Assembly (NCBI GenBank): GCA_963932465.1
Contig: OZ010793.1
Span: 257,879,525-257,943,524 of the forward strand
Length of the DNA: 64,000 bases
From: Maratus speciosus
Lineage: Eukaryota; Arthropoda; Arachnida; Araneae; Salticidae
Reading direction: 5' to 3'
Part shown: positions 47,136 to 58,385 of the stretch, piece after piece
Numbering within the stretch: the stretch's first letter is position 1
Layout of the letters: each line of letters opens with the position of its first letter
Translations under genes and position numbers: made by a program
The notes under the pieces: model-generated
Databases searched by the model: none
The model's input: the letters and a program-made list of their open reading frames with translations, nothing else
Told to the model about the DNA's origin: nothing

Positions 47136-47873
47136 ATCGAAATTTTTCCTAAACGGATCCTTGACCATTCAATACTTTTTGAATTGTTCAAGCCTGCTTT
47201 TATTATTTCTCATTTTAATTTGTATAATTTAAATATTTAAACACTATCGGCAACATATTTTCATTAAAGTAAAGATGACTTTATTGATGTCATTAAAAAT
47301 AAATTTATAAATAAATTATTTTGATATCCACTGATATGAACATTTTTTGTACTAAATTCTATTTCAATCAATAAAGAATTTCTTAACTGGATCATTAATG
47401 ATAAGAACGTAAGATAATTCAAGAATGTGTCAGAAAGTAGACAGAAGATTTTCTGAAATATTTCCGCTAGGAATGCACCGAATATTCGGTATCTATTCGG
47501 TATTCGGCCATGTTACCGAATATTCGGTTTGGCCGAATATCAAACTATTCGCTATGCCGAATATTCGGCTTGGCCGAATAGCAAACTATTCGGTATGCCG
47601 AATATTCGGTTTGGCCGAATATCGAAATATTCGGCCGAACCAAATACTTAAAAAAAAAAAAACTTTTAAAACATATTTTTTAAAACCTTATACAACGTCT
47701 ACGTTTAACAGTCAACTTATAAAGATATTCAGAATAATTAGAAACAGAATCATATTTAAATAAAAGATAATGTTTTTGCATTATTTATTTGCTGTTTGTT
47801 AAGTATTATTTAAGAAAATTAACCAAATACATATTCATAGCAACTAATTCATTCAGGATTTTCATAGCAACTA

Positions 47874-48739
47874 CCGTGTTTACTCGCATAATAGCCGCAC
47901 TTTTTTTTCCAATTTTTCATTGCGAAAGTCTAGGTGCGACTATTATGCGGGGAAATCTACTACACAATATTGCATGCTAAAACACTATTGATATGAAAAA
48001 AAATTATAATAAAATTAGTAACTTGCCAAATGTATATAGATTATATGCGCTGTTTATTAAATACCATTTTTCTTTGTATGATAATATTTTTATAGACATA
48101 AAATTTACAAATAATCTTTGTGAAAATTTTGAGAAAAAACTATCATAATAAACCACTTTCTCTGAAGGTATCAGTATCACTATTGTAATGTGAATCGGTG
48201 TTTGGAGAATCTCCGTAATTCCATAAAATGTCATCTTCACTTCCGTCCAAAGCATTGGAGATACCTGTCTTCTTAAAACTTTTTGGACTTTAATATCGCT
48301 TGTTATTAAAGTCCAGTTTTGTAATATCCAACTACACATTAGTTCCAGGGATGGACGCCTTATTTTTTCACTGACAGTTTGCTCTTGGTTCCCATTGACC
48401 ATCCAATCTCCATATACTCGTCTTATATTGTCTTCAAATAGTTTGTTAAACCGATACATCCAACGGTTGCAGAATCGATGCGAGTCCTTCTAATGGCGTG
48501 CTTCTAAAAATATTTTTTTTAAATAAAAATGTTGGAAATGGTCCAAGCTTCAATAAATTATATCACCGTTAATTTAAAAAAAAAAATAAAAATAGAATAT
48601 CAGTTTAATCGTTTTTGTGTTCTGAACCCGCCCGATTTGTAAAACGCGACTGCGAAGAAATTATTTTGACGATTTTTTTCTGCTTCAAAACGGGGGTGCG
48701 ACTATTATGCAAGGGCGACTATTATGCGAATAAACACGG
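47874..48739 (-). mobile_element. Second pogo-type transposon, internally deleted
   Basis: The ends CCGTGTTTACTCGCATAATA and its near inverse at 48713-48739 are flanked by TA (47872-47873, 48740-48741). Subterminal 'gcgactattatgc' is repeated. Minus-strand sequence retains a transposase C-terminus. The rest of the gene is missing. Confidence 0.8.
48004..48484 (-). pseudogene. Pogo-type transposase, C-terminal fragment
   Basis: Minus strand: WMYRFNKLFEDNIRRVYGDW then KIRRPSLELMCSWILQNW, the pattern seen near the C-terminus of pogo/Tigger transposases with a second-domain tail. After a one-base shift near 48290 another frame gives KKTGISNALDGSEDDILWNY, the expected continuation. Catalytic residues are absent, and it is not functional. 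Confidence 0.7.
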
Positions 48740-49574
48740 TAATTATATACAAATGCAGGTTCCTGAAAATTGTCCAGTAAATAAATAATCTGTTTCTTGC
48801 TAAGATTCTAAGAACAATGTTTACAATCTCTGAAAATGATTGCCCACTCCAGACACCGACCGACCTAGGATGCATTTAAAAACTTCCTTGCTTTATCAAA
48901 GGGAGTAGAACAATTATTCATGCTAAGTTGTCACCATATAAAATTTGAATAGATTGTATTATTTATTTACTTTTACTTTAGTCTCTTCCTGACAGACAAA
49001 TAATATATGATCCTGTATAATTTTTCTTCCAATTTTTTCACAATTTCTCTTTGATTTTAAAATGTTTGTTTTAGAATTTAGGAAAATTTTATTCATTTGT
49101 TTTAATTCTCAGAAGAAGACATGAAATTAAAAATTTTATTAATTAAAATTTGTTATAACTATCCTCTTCTTAATTAACTCAAAGCAGATTTTTTTCAGCA
49201 TGAAGTTTACTTGAAAAAAGCTCTTATTTATTAGAATAAAAGTTTCTGTTTTAAATATTATGTAAAATTGTTTTAAAATTTAACATTTTAATGCCTTTAA
49301 ACTTGGTAATATGAAAGTATTCGACAAGCCGAATATTCGGTATTCGGCCTAGCAGTTACTATTCGGCTAGCCGAATATTCGGTTCGCCTGTTCGCCGAAT
49401 ATTCGGTATTCGGCCAAAATCACTATTCGATGCATCCCTAATTTCCGATTTCCTTTTGGTTAGTAAACACATAATATTGACAAGTGCTCTTAATGAAATC
49501 AAATAGTTTTTCTTTTTTTCGATAAAGACAGATACATAAAAAAATAGTTGCGTTTTGTATCTATTTTCTTGAAG

Positions 49575-49835
49575 AGACACCCCGATAAAATGACCACCTT
49601 GATCATCTTGAGTTATAAGGGAGACATCAATACCTTATGATTCAAAAAGTAATTCATTTATCAAGAAATGAAAAAAAAAAACCTTTCCGATTACAAATAG
49701 CTACAATATTCATGCCTAGAAATGCCATGCTTTTACGTTTAAAAAAAAAAAAAAAGCGCGTAAATGTGCCAAAATGTCTTGTTTGGAGGAAAAAAATAAG
49801 TTTTTGAAAACACTGGTAACCCTTTAAGCTCCAAG
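49575..49835. repeat. Diverged family B-like repeat
   Basis: 'gagttataagggagac', 'attcatttatcaagaaatg', 'catgcttttacgttt' and 'tttttgaaaacac' parallel 41096-41498. Ends not resolved. Confidence 0.4.
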
Positions 49836-49954
49836 TTATTATAATTTTGAAAATATGTTAAAAAAAATAAAAACATTAAATGTGATTAAGAAACAGATTG
49901 AAATTGAACTATATAGTTTAACATTTTTCTAAATCCTCCCTTTATGCTGGGCAG

Positions 49955-50692
49955 GGTTTTCGTGATATATATCAATGAATATAAATCGTGATATATATCC
50001 GACATTCATTGTCAAAATGTCATGAATTTTGATATTTATTTGTTAAATATTGGTTATGATTTTTTAAAATATTTTCAGTCAAAACAAGTGTAAATGAACT
50101 TTTTGAGCTGCTATTGATTGTGTTCTTCGGTATATAAAGAACTTTTGCTCTGGCAGTGACTTTTCCAATCCCCATACCACCTAAAACTTTTCCAAGCTTT
50201 ACTTTTCAAGGTGAATTTTTAAATGTAGAACCAATAATTATGTGGGACAATATTTACTTACAACAGTTATTAAAAGATTAAATTTCTAATTTAGATAACA
50301 AGTTATTTACGGCTTCATTAGAAAGAATCTTTCTTGGTTTTGGTTTAGTTCAGTTTAAAATGCACAACAGTTTAGGGAATGAAAAAGCAGACAAGTTTAC
50401 ATTTATGTTCAAATTTTTGCATAAAAACAAATTATTTTGTATTTTTGTTGTATATAAAAAAAAAAAAAATCCATTGATTTTCAATTTTGTTACGGATGTG
50501 ACGGAAAAAAATAAGATATTTAGAATATTATCTTATTAAGTTTTTATGTTAAGGGCAATATGTTTTAGTTTCTAATTTATATTTGGTCTGAAAATATTTA
50601 TAATAATTGATAAATTGACTATTTTGAAAATATCGGACATATGTAAAAAAAATATATCGGATATTTTTTGAAAATATCATGATATTTACGGA
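49955..50692. repeat. Possible hAT-like element with ATATC-rich ends
   Basis: 'cagggttttcgtgatatatatc' at the left resembles the reverse complement of the right end 'gatatttacggatcctg'. Inner repeats of 'tatatcggat' style occur on both sides. Tentative. Confidence 0.4.
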
Positions 50693-51625
50693 TCCTGGGG
50701 CTGGGGGTGGTGGAATTTTCTCCATCAGAGCTCAGAGCGTCATTTCAGAATGAAAATACAGGAAATGATATTGCAAATTTATTTCAAATCAAGCTGTTTA
50801 ACCCGTTCTATGCACGGGAGTTCTTGAATTTATTTCTAAAACCAAAATTTAAAATAACTATTCGATTTAGTAAAATATTTTTCTACAACTGTGCCCTTTT
50901 TTTAATGAAATTTAATTTGTTATGTTACTATGGCAACAGATGATAAAACGATATCTTTGGAATAAGGAAATAGTATAAAAAGTTTTGTTGTGTGATAAAA
51001 TATGTTCAGTTATATTTAAAATTTGTAATAATTAAGCGCAATTAAATAATCTCTAATTATTTGCACAGCGTGGCGTATGTGATATGTATCTCTCTAGTCT
51101 AATTATTTGCATGCGAGGTAAACAGAATTATCGTAATACCCGCTATAGCTTTTTACTATTGCAGCGTGACGTACGTAATATGTAATGCGCCTTGCAACAG
51201 AAAGGTAATTGTTGTGGTAAGAATTTTATTGTGAATTTTTAATTGTTGGCAGCTGCTATAAAGAAAAATGTTTAAACTTGATAGTAGGAAATTGCTGAAA
51301 AATTGGTGGTTTTTTATTAATTAAATGTTAAATATAAATTATTTCGATTTCGGATTGCTTTAGTTGCCTCAGCCGAGTGTTTGAATACACATGTACGTAA
51401 CATTTCACAATTCTGGCTTCCAAACTGTGGATTTGTATGGTATTGCAGACAGACAGACAAATTTTCATTTTTACATATTAGATTACTGTAATAAAAATTT
51501 TAAATTATTACTAATTATTAGAAGTGTCCAAGAGAGAAATAACTTCTCTTATGAAAAATATCTATTTATATAAAAGCCAAGTCTCTGTGTGTCCCTCACA
51601 ATTCCGGTAGGACCGCCTCACTCTA
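50693..51625. other. Intronic sequence, no supported gene
   Basis: 'ctctaattatttgcaYRgcg' appears twice (51051 and 51098), with 'gcgtgRcgtaYgt' nearby. Otherwise nothing. Confidence 0.3.
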
Positions 51626-51639
51626 ATGAGTAATTGTTG

Positions 51640-51800
51640 AAAATTACTAATTTAGGGTTACCACAGTAGCACCAAATGTTGACCAACTTGGCAAAATATC
51701 GCCAAATTTGATAAAATATCGCCAAATTTGGCGACAAAAATAAGTTGTCATATATGAAGCCAACTTGGCGATAGCTAGCTAATTTGGCGAAATTCCAATT
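51640..51800. repeat. Clustered GCCAAATTTGGC-type palindromes
   Basis: 'aacttggc', 'cgccaaatttg' and 'aatttggcga' recur at least seven times in 150 bp, in both orientations. Confidence 0.6.
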
Positions 51801-52019
51801 TAAAACCATTAATATTTCATAATCGAGGTCACCGCAATTCAATTTAAACTCCGTGTTTTTAAGGGTTTTTTTTCAAAATCTATGGGTGAGAATTTAAAGT
51901 GTAACATACGAAAATGTACATCTTTACATCTTCAGCCCGATGCTATAAATAATATAACAGCCAATAGACGGCGCTACTATCTGAGCTCCTAACTGCTAGA
52001 TTTTAATGTGCTGTATGTA

Positions 52020-52560
52020 CTTTTCCAGCATAGGGGACTTGGTAAGATAGAGAAAATTAAATTTAACAGCATATTTTCTAGCAATTTATTCAGTGTTTCA
52101 TATACACAAGTAATTTTTCAATATTTATGCAATTTATTTAATATAAAGAAGCCATTTAACTATTTTTGTATACAAACTGAAGTAAATTGTACATAAAAAA
52201 TAACAATATTATAGATATAAACAAAATATTTATAGATAATATAAATAAACTTAAAAATTCATTAATTTTGTTTTCATAGCTGTTTATATCATTTCTCAAA
52301 AAATCTCACTACTGAAGCCCAAATTATGACAAACTTTAAAAATGTACGCCAAGGCCCCTATACTGGAAAAATACCGCGCTTTATATAGTCGGATATAAAA
52401 GTTAAATTCTCGGTGCTTTTCTACTTCAGAGGCCTTAGCGAAGAAGGAAAGATGGCAGCATATTTTCTGGCAACCTATTCGTTGTTTCATTTCATATACA
52501 CACACATTTTTTAAAAATATTTATACAATTTATTTAGCATAAAGAAGCCATACATCAAAA
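52020..52560. repeat. Diverged direct duplication of about 140 bp
   Basis: 52060-52160 and 52450-52553 share 'agcatattttctRgcaa', 'tttcatatacac' and 'aagaagccat'. An inverted element, 'ttttccagYataggggMctt', is also present at 52020 and 52352. Confidence 0.55.
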
Positions 52561-52653
52561 TTTAAAATATAGACATTATCTGTAATCGCAAAAAGCCTCA
52601 AATCCGCACAACACTTGGAAACAAGCTGTGTGGATTACTTGTTTGCAAAAATC

Positions 52654-52992
52654 TTGTTTGCATTTCAATATTTTTAAGTGTTTTTTGTTTTTTTTTCATT
52701 GGATAGCTGAGGTCGATCTCTACAAAGGCAGTTTTTTACTTTTTTTTTTTTTTTCGATTTTATTGCAGGTTTTTTCAAGAGTATAGTTTCATTTTCGAAA
52801 CCGGTTCCAAAAGCAAAAATATCCTAATAAAAAATCCCTGCAAACGAAATCGAAAAAACGGCCTTTTTAGAGATCGACCTCAGCGACACAATGCAAAAAA
52901 TCATTCAAAAATATTGAAATGGAAACGGGATATTTAAAAAAATCTCTCATAAGATTAACATTAGCGAACGGGTGTTTTTGCTTGCATGAAGA
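52654..52992. repeat. Family A palindromic MITE, left end degraded
   Basis: Core 'gaaaccggttcc' with mirrored arms 'attggatagctgaggtcgat' and 'atcgacctcagcgacacaat'. No intact TTAA pair. Confidence 0.65.
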
Positions 52993-53043
52993 AACCTCTC
53001 AACATAAAATGGTGCTGATTAGGTTTTGATGTAAATCACTTAA

Positions 53044-53448
53044 AGGTGTATTCCAATCCAGACATCTTATTTTTAAATTCATTTTTGCTCTCAAACGTAT
53101 GAAACTGGCAAATTCTTTTATTTAGAAACTACATAATGTGCCGTGCTTGTCGATTTTTTGATAAATGCAGAAAATATTGCAAAAAATGCTGTCAAAGTTG
53201 GTGTTTTGAACCGAATTTTCCGAAGCGGGAGATGTGGGAAATGAAAGAAATGGTCGTACTGAGAAAATAATAGTTTAAAAATCGAATTCAAATTAATTGA
53301 GCGAAAAATGAAATCACACGGTCGGCCTCTTATACATTTCTTCAAAAATCACCTCAGCAAGTTTCATGTTTTTACTTTAAAAAATGAGTCTGAAGATGTC
53401 TCAGAAAATTTTGGGCTGTTGAGGGTGGAAAAATATTTTTGAATACAG
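53044..53448. repeat. Family B MITE, right end damaged
   Basis: Starts AGGTGTATTCC after TTAA (53040-53043). The body is in reverse orientation to 46191-46605. The right end stops at 'gaatacag' without TTAA. Confidence 0.7.
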
Positions 53449-53850
53449 ATGGCGCTGCTGCGCTGTATTTTTCACGATTTTCGCGATAGTTATATCTCAA
53501 GAATTAATGCGCGGAATTTTATCAAACTTGATATGTTGTTAGACCTTGACAGAAACAGATGCTGATTTGTTTTTGGTGTAAATGTAAATAGCTCAACAAA
53601 TGGTGCTGCTATGATACATTTTTCACGATTTCAGCCATAGCTATATCTCAAGAATTAATGCACGGAATTTCGCCAAACTTCATATTCTGTTAGGCCTTGA
53701 CATAAATAGATCTTTATTAGGTTTGGGTGTATACCGCCCAACAGGTGTTGCTGCAATGTTCTGTTTTTGATGATTGTGCTGCGACAGCAATAACTTAAAA
53801 ATAATAGTTTATCTTTTAATTTTAGTTGCTGACGATTTCCTTTACATAGA
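53449..53850. repeat. Tandem repeat block (about 150-bp units)
   Basis: 'tggcgctgctgcgctgtattt', 'tggtgctgctatgatacattt' and 'ggtgttgctgcaatgttctg' mark successive units; 'atatctcaagaattaatgcRc' and 'ggaattt' are shared. Related to 58800-58990. Confidence 0.65.
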
Positions 53851-54263
53851 AGAAAGTTGTGGTTTTTATTTATGTAGGAAGAAATTCACCCACCAGAGCG
53901 CAAAGGGTTAAAGCCATATACCCGCTCACCCCAAAAAGCGGGGGGGGGGGGGGGGGAATTAGAATCCAAAAAATTGAACTACGAATACATCTTTATCAAT
54001 GTCTAATAATTTTTATGCTGAACATCCATTTTTATGATCCGGCTAAAAAGAATCTCAATGTAAAGTACAGAATTTAAAGTTCAGAGTAAATACGTAAGGT
54101 AGTAAAAGCTACCTTAAAAAAATTTCGTCGTTTTCTTTCTTTCATCATTAAGAGTGCGTAACAAATGAAATCTAACTCTCCCCATTGCTTTAAAACTCAA
54201 TACTTCATTTCACGGCTCAGAAACTGCTTGTGAAATTATGTCGTTGAACTTGTAGCAAATGAG

Positions 54264-54295
<32 letters not shown>

Positions 54296-54459
54296 TGAAT
54301 GGCTTTTTTGCACTGTTTCTAAGTTAACTGCAATACTGAATGCAATAATATATCTTTTACTGAACTAGCTATGAACTTCGTGATGGATACTTGAAGAAAA
54401 TAATGTTTCTATAAAAATATAAAGTTGTAAGCAATAAAAAGTTACTTCCAAAAAATGTC

Positions 54460-54506
<47 letters not shown>

Positions 54507-55005
54507 CTGCGAGTTAAATTGCGAATTCAATTTGATTAAAAAAAAAAAAAAAAACCTTTTAGATTTATAACGTTTAAGACATTCTGTACCGATACAGGTT
54601 TTCCTCTCCTCGATCGCGAAATATCATAGTAACCTATGGGAAAATTTATACGAGTAATAAGTTCTCGTAATAAGCCATTACTCAATGTCTAATATAATTA
54701 TCAAACTAAGGTTTTCACCATTAAATGTAAATGTGCGATTTCGCGGAGTAAGTAGTACTTCTTATTTCTTTCTTTTTTTAGTTTAATTTTTAAAATTTTA
54801 TTTCCTTCTTCGATATTTCCGCCCGGCAAAACATGTTGCACCTTGAAGCATTAAATTTTTTATCCGCGATATAAACGTCTTGGCGGAAGTTTCGGAGAAA
54901 AACTGTCTCGAATAAAACCCATGTTTTAAACTGAAATATTTTACAGAAATTTTAAACTTTTTTTTAAACACTGATAAAAAGGAACTTTCAGTTATACACA
55001 TGCAT
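53851..55005. other. Intronic sequence with G, A and T homopolymers
   Basis: G run 53940-53956, A run of about 28 ending near 54295, and T run of about 40 at 54462-54502. No gene. Confidence 0.4.
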
Positions 55006-55009
55006 TATA

Positions 55010-56550
55010 CCCTATATGGCCATTAATGACCAGCAACTTTTAATTTTAGACATTTTGTCAAATATTTAAAAATATACTTGTCAGAGTCTTCTGGAATTTC
55101 AAGATTAAAAAGAACAGGTATGACCTCATATTTATCAATGTTGATTTGACAAGAGGGACAGTTAGGGGGCCAACAAGAAAATCAAAGAAAAATAATAATA
55201 CTTGGGATCACCTTGTAAAATAAAATACACGAAATGATCTATCGCTACAGAATATAAATAAGCAGACATTGTGCAATATGTGTACGAATAGCACGTATAT
55301 TAATAGAGATATGGCGATTTTTTTAAAAAATAGAAATTTTTTTGCATGTTTTTTGCTTATAACATGCAGGGTTTTTAACCAAATTTAACGCCAGTTTCAG
55401 ACAAATTGACAAAATGTAGTAGACACAATATAGTGCAATTGGAATATAAATATATTAAATATTTTAGGAAATATGAGCAGTTGTATGAAATAATTTTTAT
55501 CTGCGCATGCGCAAACAATAACATGGATCTTTTTACACAATTTAACAGTCAACTCTATGGAGCAACTTATTAAAAAATCCAGTCAAATATCATAAAAATT
55601 CGGCGTTAAAGTGAGCTAATATTTAGTTGCTCGCTAAAACTAGCTGAATGATAAGGGATTGTTCACAAATTGTCAGTTTTAATTAAAAAAATTTTTAAGT
55701 TTTCGTTTTTTATTGATGCTTTAGTTCTTCTTGGATAACCACCAGAACGAGCCAATACCATGATAAAAAGAAGTATCAAAATCGAAGCATTTTTTCCAAA
55801 TCTACTCGTCGGTAGTCATTAAATACTAATTTTTATCTGAAATTCAGTTAATAAAAATGACAATTTGTGGAAAATCCCTTATCATTCAGCTGTTTTTAGA
55901 GAACAACTAAAAATTTGCTCACTTTAACGCTGATATTTTTCTGAGTTTTTACGATATTTGACTGGATTTTTTTTTAATAAGTTGCTCTATAGAGTTGACT
56001 ATAAATTATATAAAATGATCCTTGCTATCGTTCGCGCATGCGCAGATAAAAATTTTTTCATACAACTGCTCATATTTCCTAAAATATTTAATATATTTAT
56101 ATTCCAATTACACTATATTGTTTCTACTATATTTTGTCAATTTTTCTGAAACTGGCGTTAAATTTGGTTGAAAACCCAGCATGTTATAAGCAGAAAACAT
56201 GCAAGAATTTTTTATTTTTTTTTTAAATAAATCGCTATATCTCTATTAATATACGTGCTATTCTTACAAAAATGAATACACATATTGCACAATGTCTGTT
56301 TATTTATATTCTGTAGCGATAGATCATTTCGTGCATTTTATTTTACAGGGTGATCCCAAGTATTCTTTTTTTTTCTTTGATTTTTTGTTGGCCCCCTAAT
56401 TGCCTCCCTTATCAAATCGACATTGCTAAATATGAGGTCATACCTGTTCTTTTCAATCCTGAAATTCCAGAAGAGTCTGTCAAGTATATTTCTAAATATT
56501 CGACAAAATGTCTAAAATTGAAAGTTGCCTGTCATTAATGGCCATATAGT
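55010..56550. repeat. Long palindrome, about 690-bp arms
   Basis: The left arm (55010-55690) and right arm (55850-56545) are reverse complements with scattered changes and small indels. Ends: 'tatatggccattaatgacc' and 'tcattaatggccatata'. Mirrored landmarks include 'gatctatcgctacagaatat', 'gcacgtatattaatagagat' and 'aagggattgttcaca' against 'tgtggaaaatccctt'. No coding function seen; the open frames in it differ between arms. Confidence 0.8.
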
Positions 56551-56915
56551 GTCTATCATCTGTCATGTATGTATGCCATTTCAATTTTAGTTTTGTATTG
56601 TTTTCTCACGAGAAAAAAAAAAAAAAAAGTTGACATTAAAGAAATTTTAAATCATTAAATTATTGTAAAAGAGAATTTTTAAGAAAATGGCCTGCTGCTG
56701 TAACTTATTAATTATCTTAAAAGAAATGTTTTTAGTTCAGAAATGTAATTTAAACACGTTAACCTTCGTATATAAATCTTCGGAGTCTTTTGTTTTGTTT
56801 TAATTGAAAATCTACTACAATTTCACACGAGTATGTATTTTCTTTTTCACGATAATATATTTTAAGTCAGTTGCAAACAAATTAAGGAGAAAAAAAAGTA
56901 GTTCAATCCACTTAC
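56551..56915. other. Intron next to exon A donor
   Basis: No feature recognised apart from an A run near 56612-56628. Confidence 0.5.
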
Positions 56916-57146
56916 CTCCATATGGCTGCAGGAAGCTTGCCAACAAGACCTTTTCCAAATTTGGCAAGGGATGGCAATTTGTATTCGTAAATGGCTGCAT
57001 CCTCAGTTCCACCGTTGAGCACCACAAGAGGTTGATTGTAATAATTCCTCCAATTTTCTTCAGATATGGAAGGTAGAGGAGCTGTATTTGTTGTGACGAC
57101 GACTGTTGCAGTGTCCTCGTCCGGCTCTTCTTTCACAGATATTATC
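56916..57146 (-). CDS. grh: Grainyhead-like transcription factor, exon A (partial gene)
   Basis: Minus-strand exon of 231 nt. The acceptor is CCTTTCAG before GATAATATC and the donor is TATGGAG|GTAAGTGG. The first base completes a codon begun in an unseen upstream exon, and the last two bases (AG) are completed by C in exon B. The peptide starts IISVKEEPDEDTATVVV, then SISEENWRNYYNQPLVVLNG, and ends LPAAIW. The W-x-x-Y-x-x-x-PL pattern recalls the N-terminal conserved region of vertebrate GRHL proteins; that comparison is from memory. VKEEPDED fits an acidic-tailed sumoylation motif. The initiator Met is not here. Confidence 0.75.
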
Positions 57147-57350
57147 CTGAAAGGACATAAAAAAAGGTTCAACGTTAGTAAAGTTCACAGGAATAAATTC
57201 TACAAAAGTGTAAAGTTGAGTAAACTAACAAATACTTATGATGTTTTTATGTGTTAATATAAATAAAACGAATAAATAAAATGAATATTAGGGAAAATAG
57301 AAGAAAAAGAGAAATATTTTATTTACCTAATAATTTTTAAAATGTAGTAC

Positions 57351-57386
<36 letters not shown>

Positions 57387-57879
57387 AACATTAATTATGC
57401 TATTGAATACTATAATAATAGTTATATTATTTATAATATTATGTAAATAATATAATGAAGATCTTCGTATGCAACACATAATGAATGAAAAAATTGAAAT
57501 GATTTTTTTTTTTACTAGACATACATATTTCTAAATTGCATAATTATAAATATCAAGTTAAGACCTATCGCGTCAGGCGTTATCTTACGCGGAATATGCT
57601 GTATTTGAATGAATCTTTCTTTAAATAAAATAAAATAATAATAATAATAATAATGTGCAGAAAGGTAATATAGAATTGATGTAAGTGAGAATTTACCCAG
57701 CAACAGTTGAAGATTTCAAAAATCTTAAAGATTATTAATTCAATTTTTTTTTTTTTTTTTACCCTTTAGTAAAACGGCTATGTTTTCCGAGTTACAGGTA
57801 AGTTTTTTTAATATTATTACCGATGAGCAGAGACAAAAAATAAACGAGTCTTGATTGAACAATCGACCCCTCATTTTAT
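57147..57879. other. Upstream intron sequence
   Basis: A run of about 27 at 57354-57382, (TAA)n near 57637-57651 and T run near 57745-57760. No exon seen. Confidence 0.4.
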
Positions 57880-58260
57880 ATCTGGGTCGATTTCATCTTT
57901 AGAAAGTGTACTGTGAGCGCGTGGAAAACGTGTATGTTTACCAAATCTCCCAAGAATTCGAAACACTTTTGTCTTTCCACCTTGTCACACTTCCTACTTC
58001 ACCCGGTACTATTCATCAAAATTCACAGGCAAAAATAAAAAGCTAACAAGAAGAAGAAAACTGGTCCTTGCTATCCCATGCAGACTATGCCAGTATTTGA
58101 ATGTGAAGGTCGCCCACTTTCCTGCCGAAGATGTTACAATTTGGAACAGGAAGAGCTCAGCGTGGGTGCTCGGGATTTTCTGATTGCAGTGATTCATATA
58201 CCCGTATTTAACATAAACAAAGGTGACTGATCGCGCTCAAGCGCGGAGGCACTGTGTGAA
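57880..58260. other. GC-richer, apparently non-repetitive block
   Basis: Base composition is visibly more balanced than the surroundings and no second copy occurs in the window. A minus-strand open frame at 58009-58197 (starts MNHCNQKIPSTHAELF) has no homology I recognise. It lies about 0.8 kb upstream of exon A in gene orientation, so an upstream exon, 5' UTR or regulatory region is possible but unproven. Confidence 0.3.
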
Positions 58261-58385
58261 TGTGCTAAGGATTATGCATGTGTTTCATTAAACCGGTAAA
58301 TAATTTTGACCGCTCGATGTTATTGATATAGTTCTAATATTATTAAGGGTTTTTTTTTTCTTCCCCCCCCCCCCCCCTGCTATCT

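Larger units (their letters stand above)
47468..49440. mobile_element. hAT-like element with TAGGRATGCAYCGAATA ends
   Basis: Left TAGGAATGCACCGAATATTC and right end (reverse complement) TAGGGATGCATCGAATAGTG. Both subterminal regions are dense in 'cgaatattcgg' palindromes (47480-47640 and 49325-49430). 8-bp flanks atttccgc (47460-47467) and atttccga (49441-49448) differ at the last base. A pogo-type element is nested at 47874-48739. No hAT transposase visible. Confidence 0.8.
13479..56915 (-). other. 43.4-kb intron of the grh-like gene
   Basis: It is bounded by the donor GAG|GTAAGTGG at 56916/56915 and the acceptor TTTTCAG at 13479-13485. No host exon was recognised inside. It is filled by the elements listed separately. 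Unannotated alternative exons cannot be excluded. Confidence 0.65.

Noticed and set aside
47425..47763. 112-codon open frame with repeated NIRLAEY-like peptides
   Set aside because: It arises from translating the 'cgaatattcgg' arrays of the hAT-like element.
55958..56538. Open frames in the right arm of the 55010-56550 palindrome
   Set aside because: Not preserved in the left arm and without homology.
57066..57257. Plus-strand open frame
   Set aside because: Antisense shadow of exon A extending into intron.
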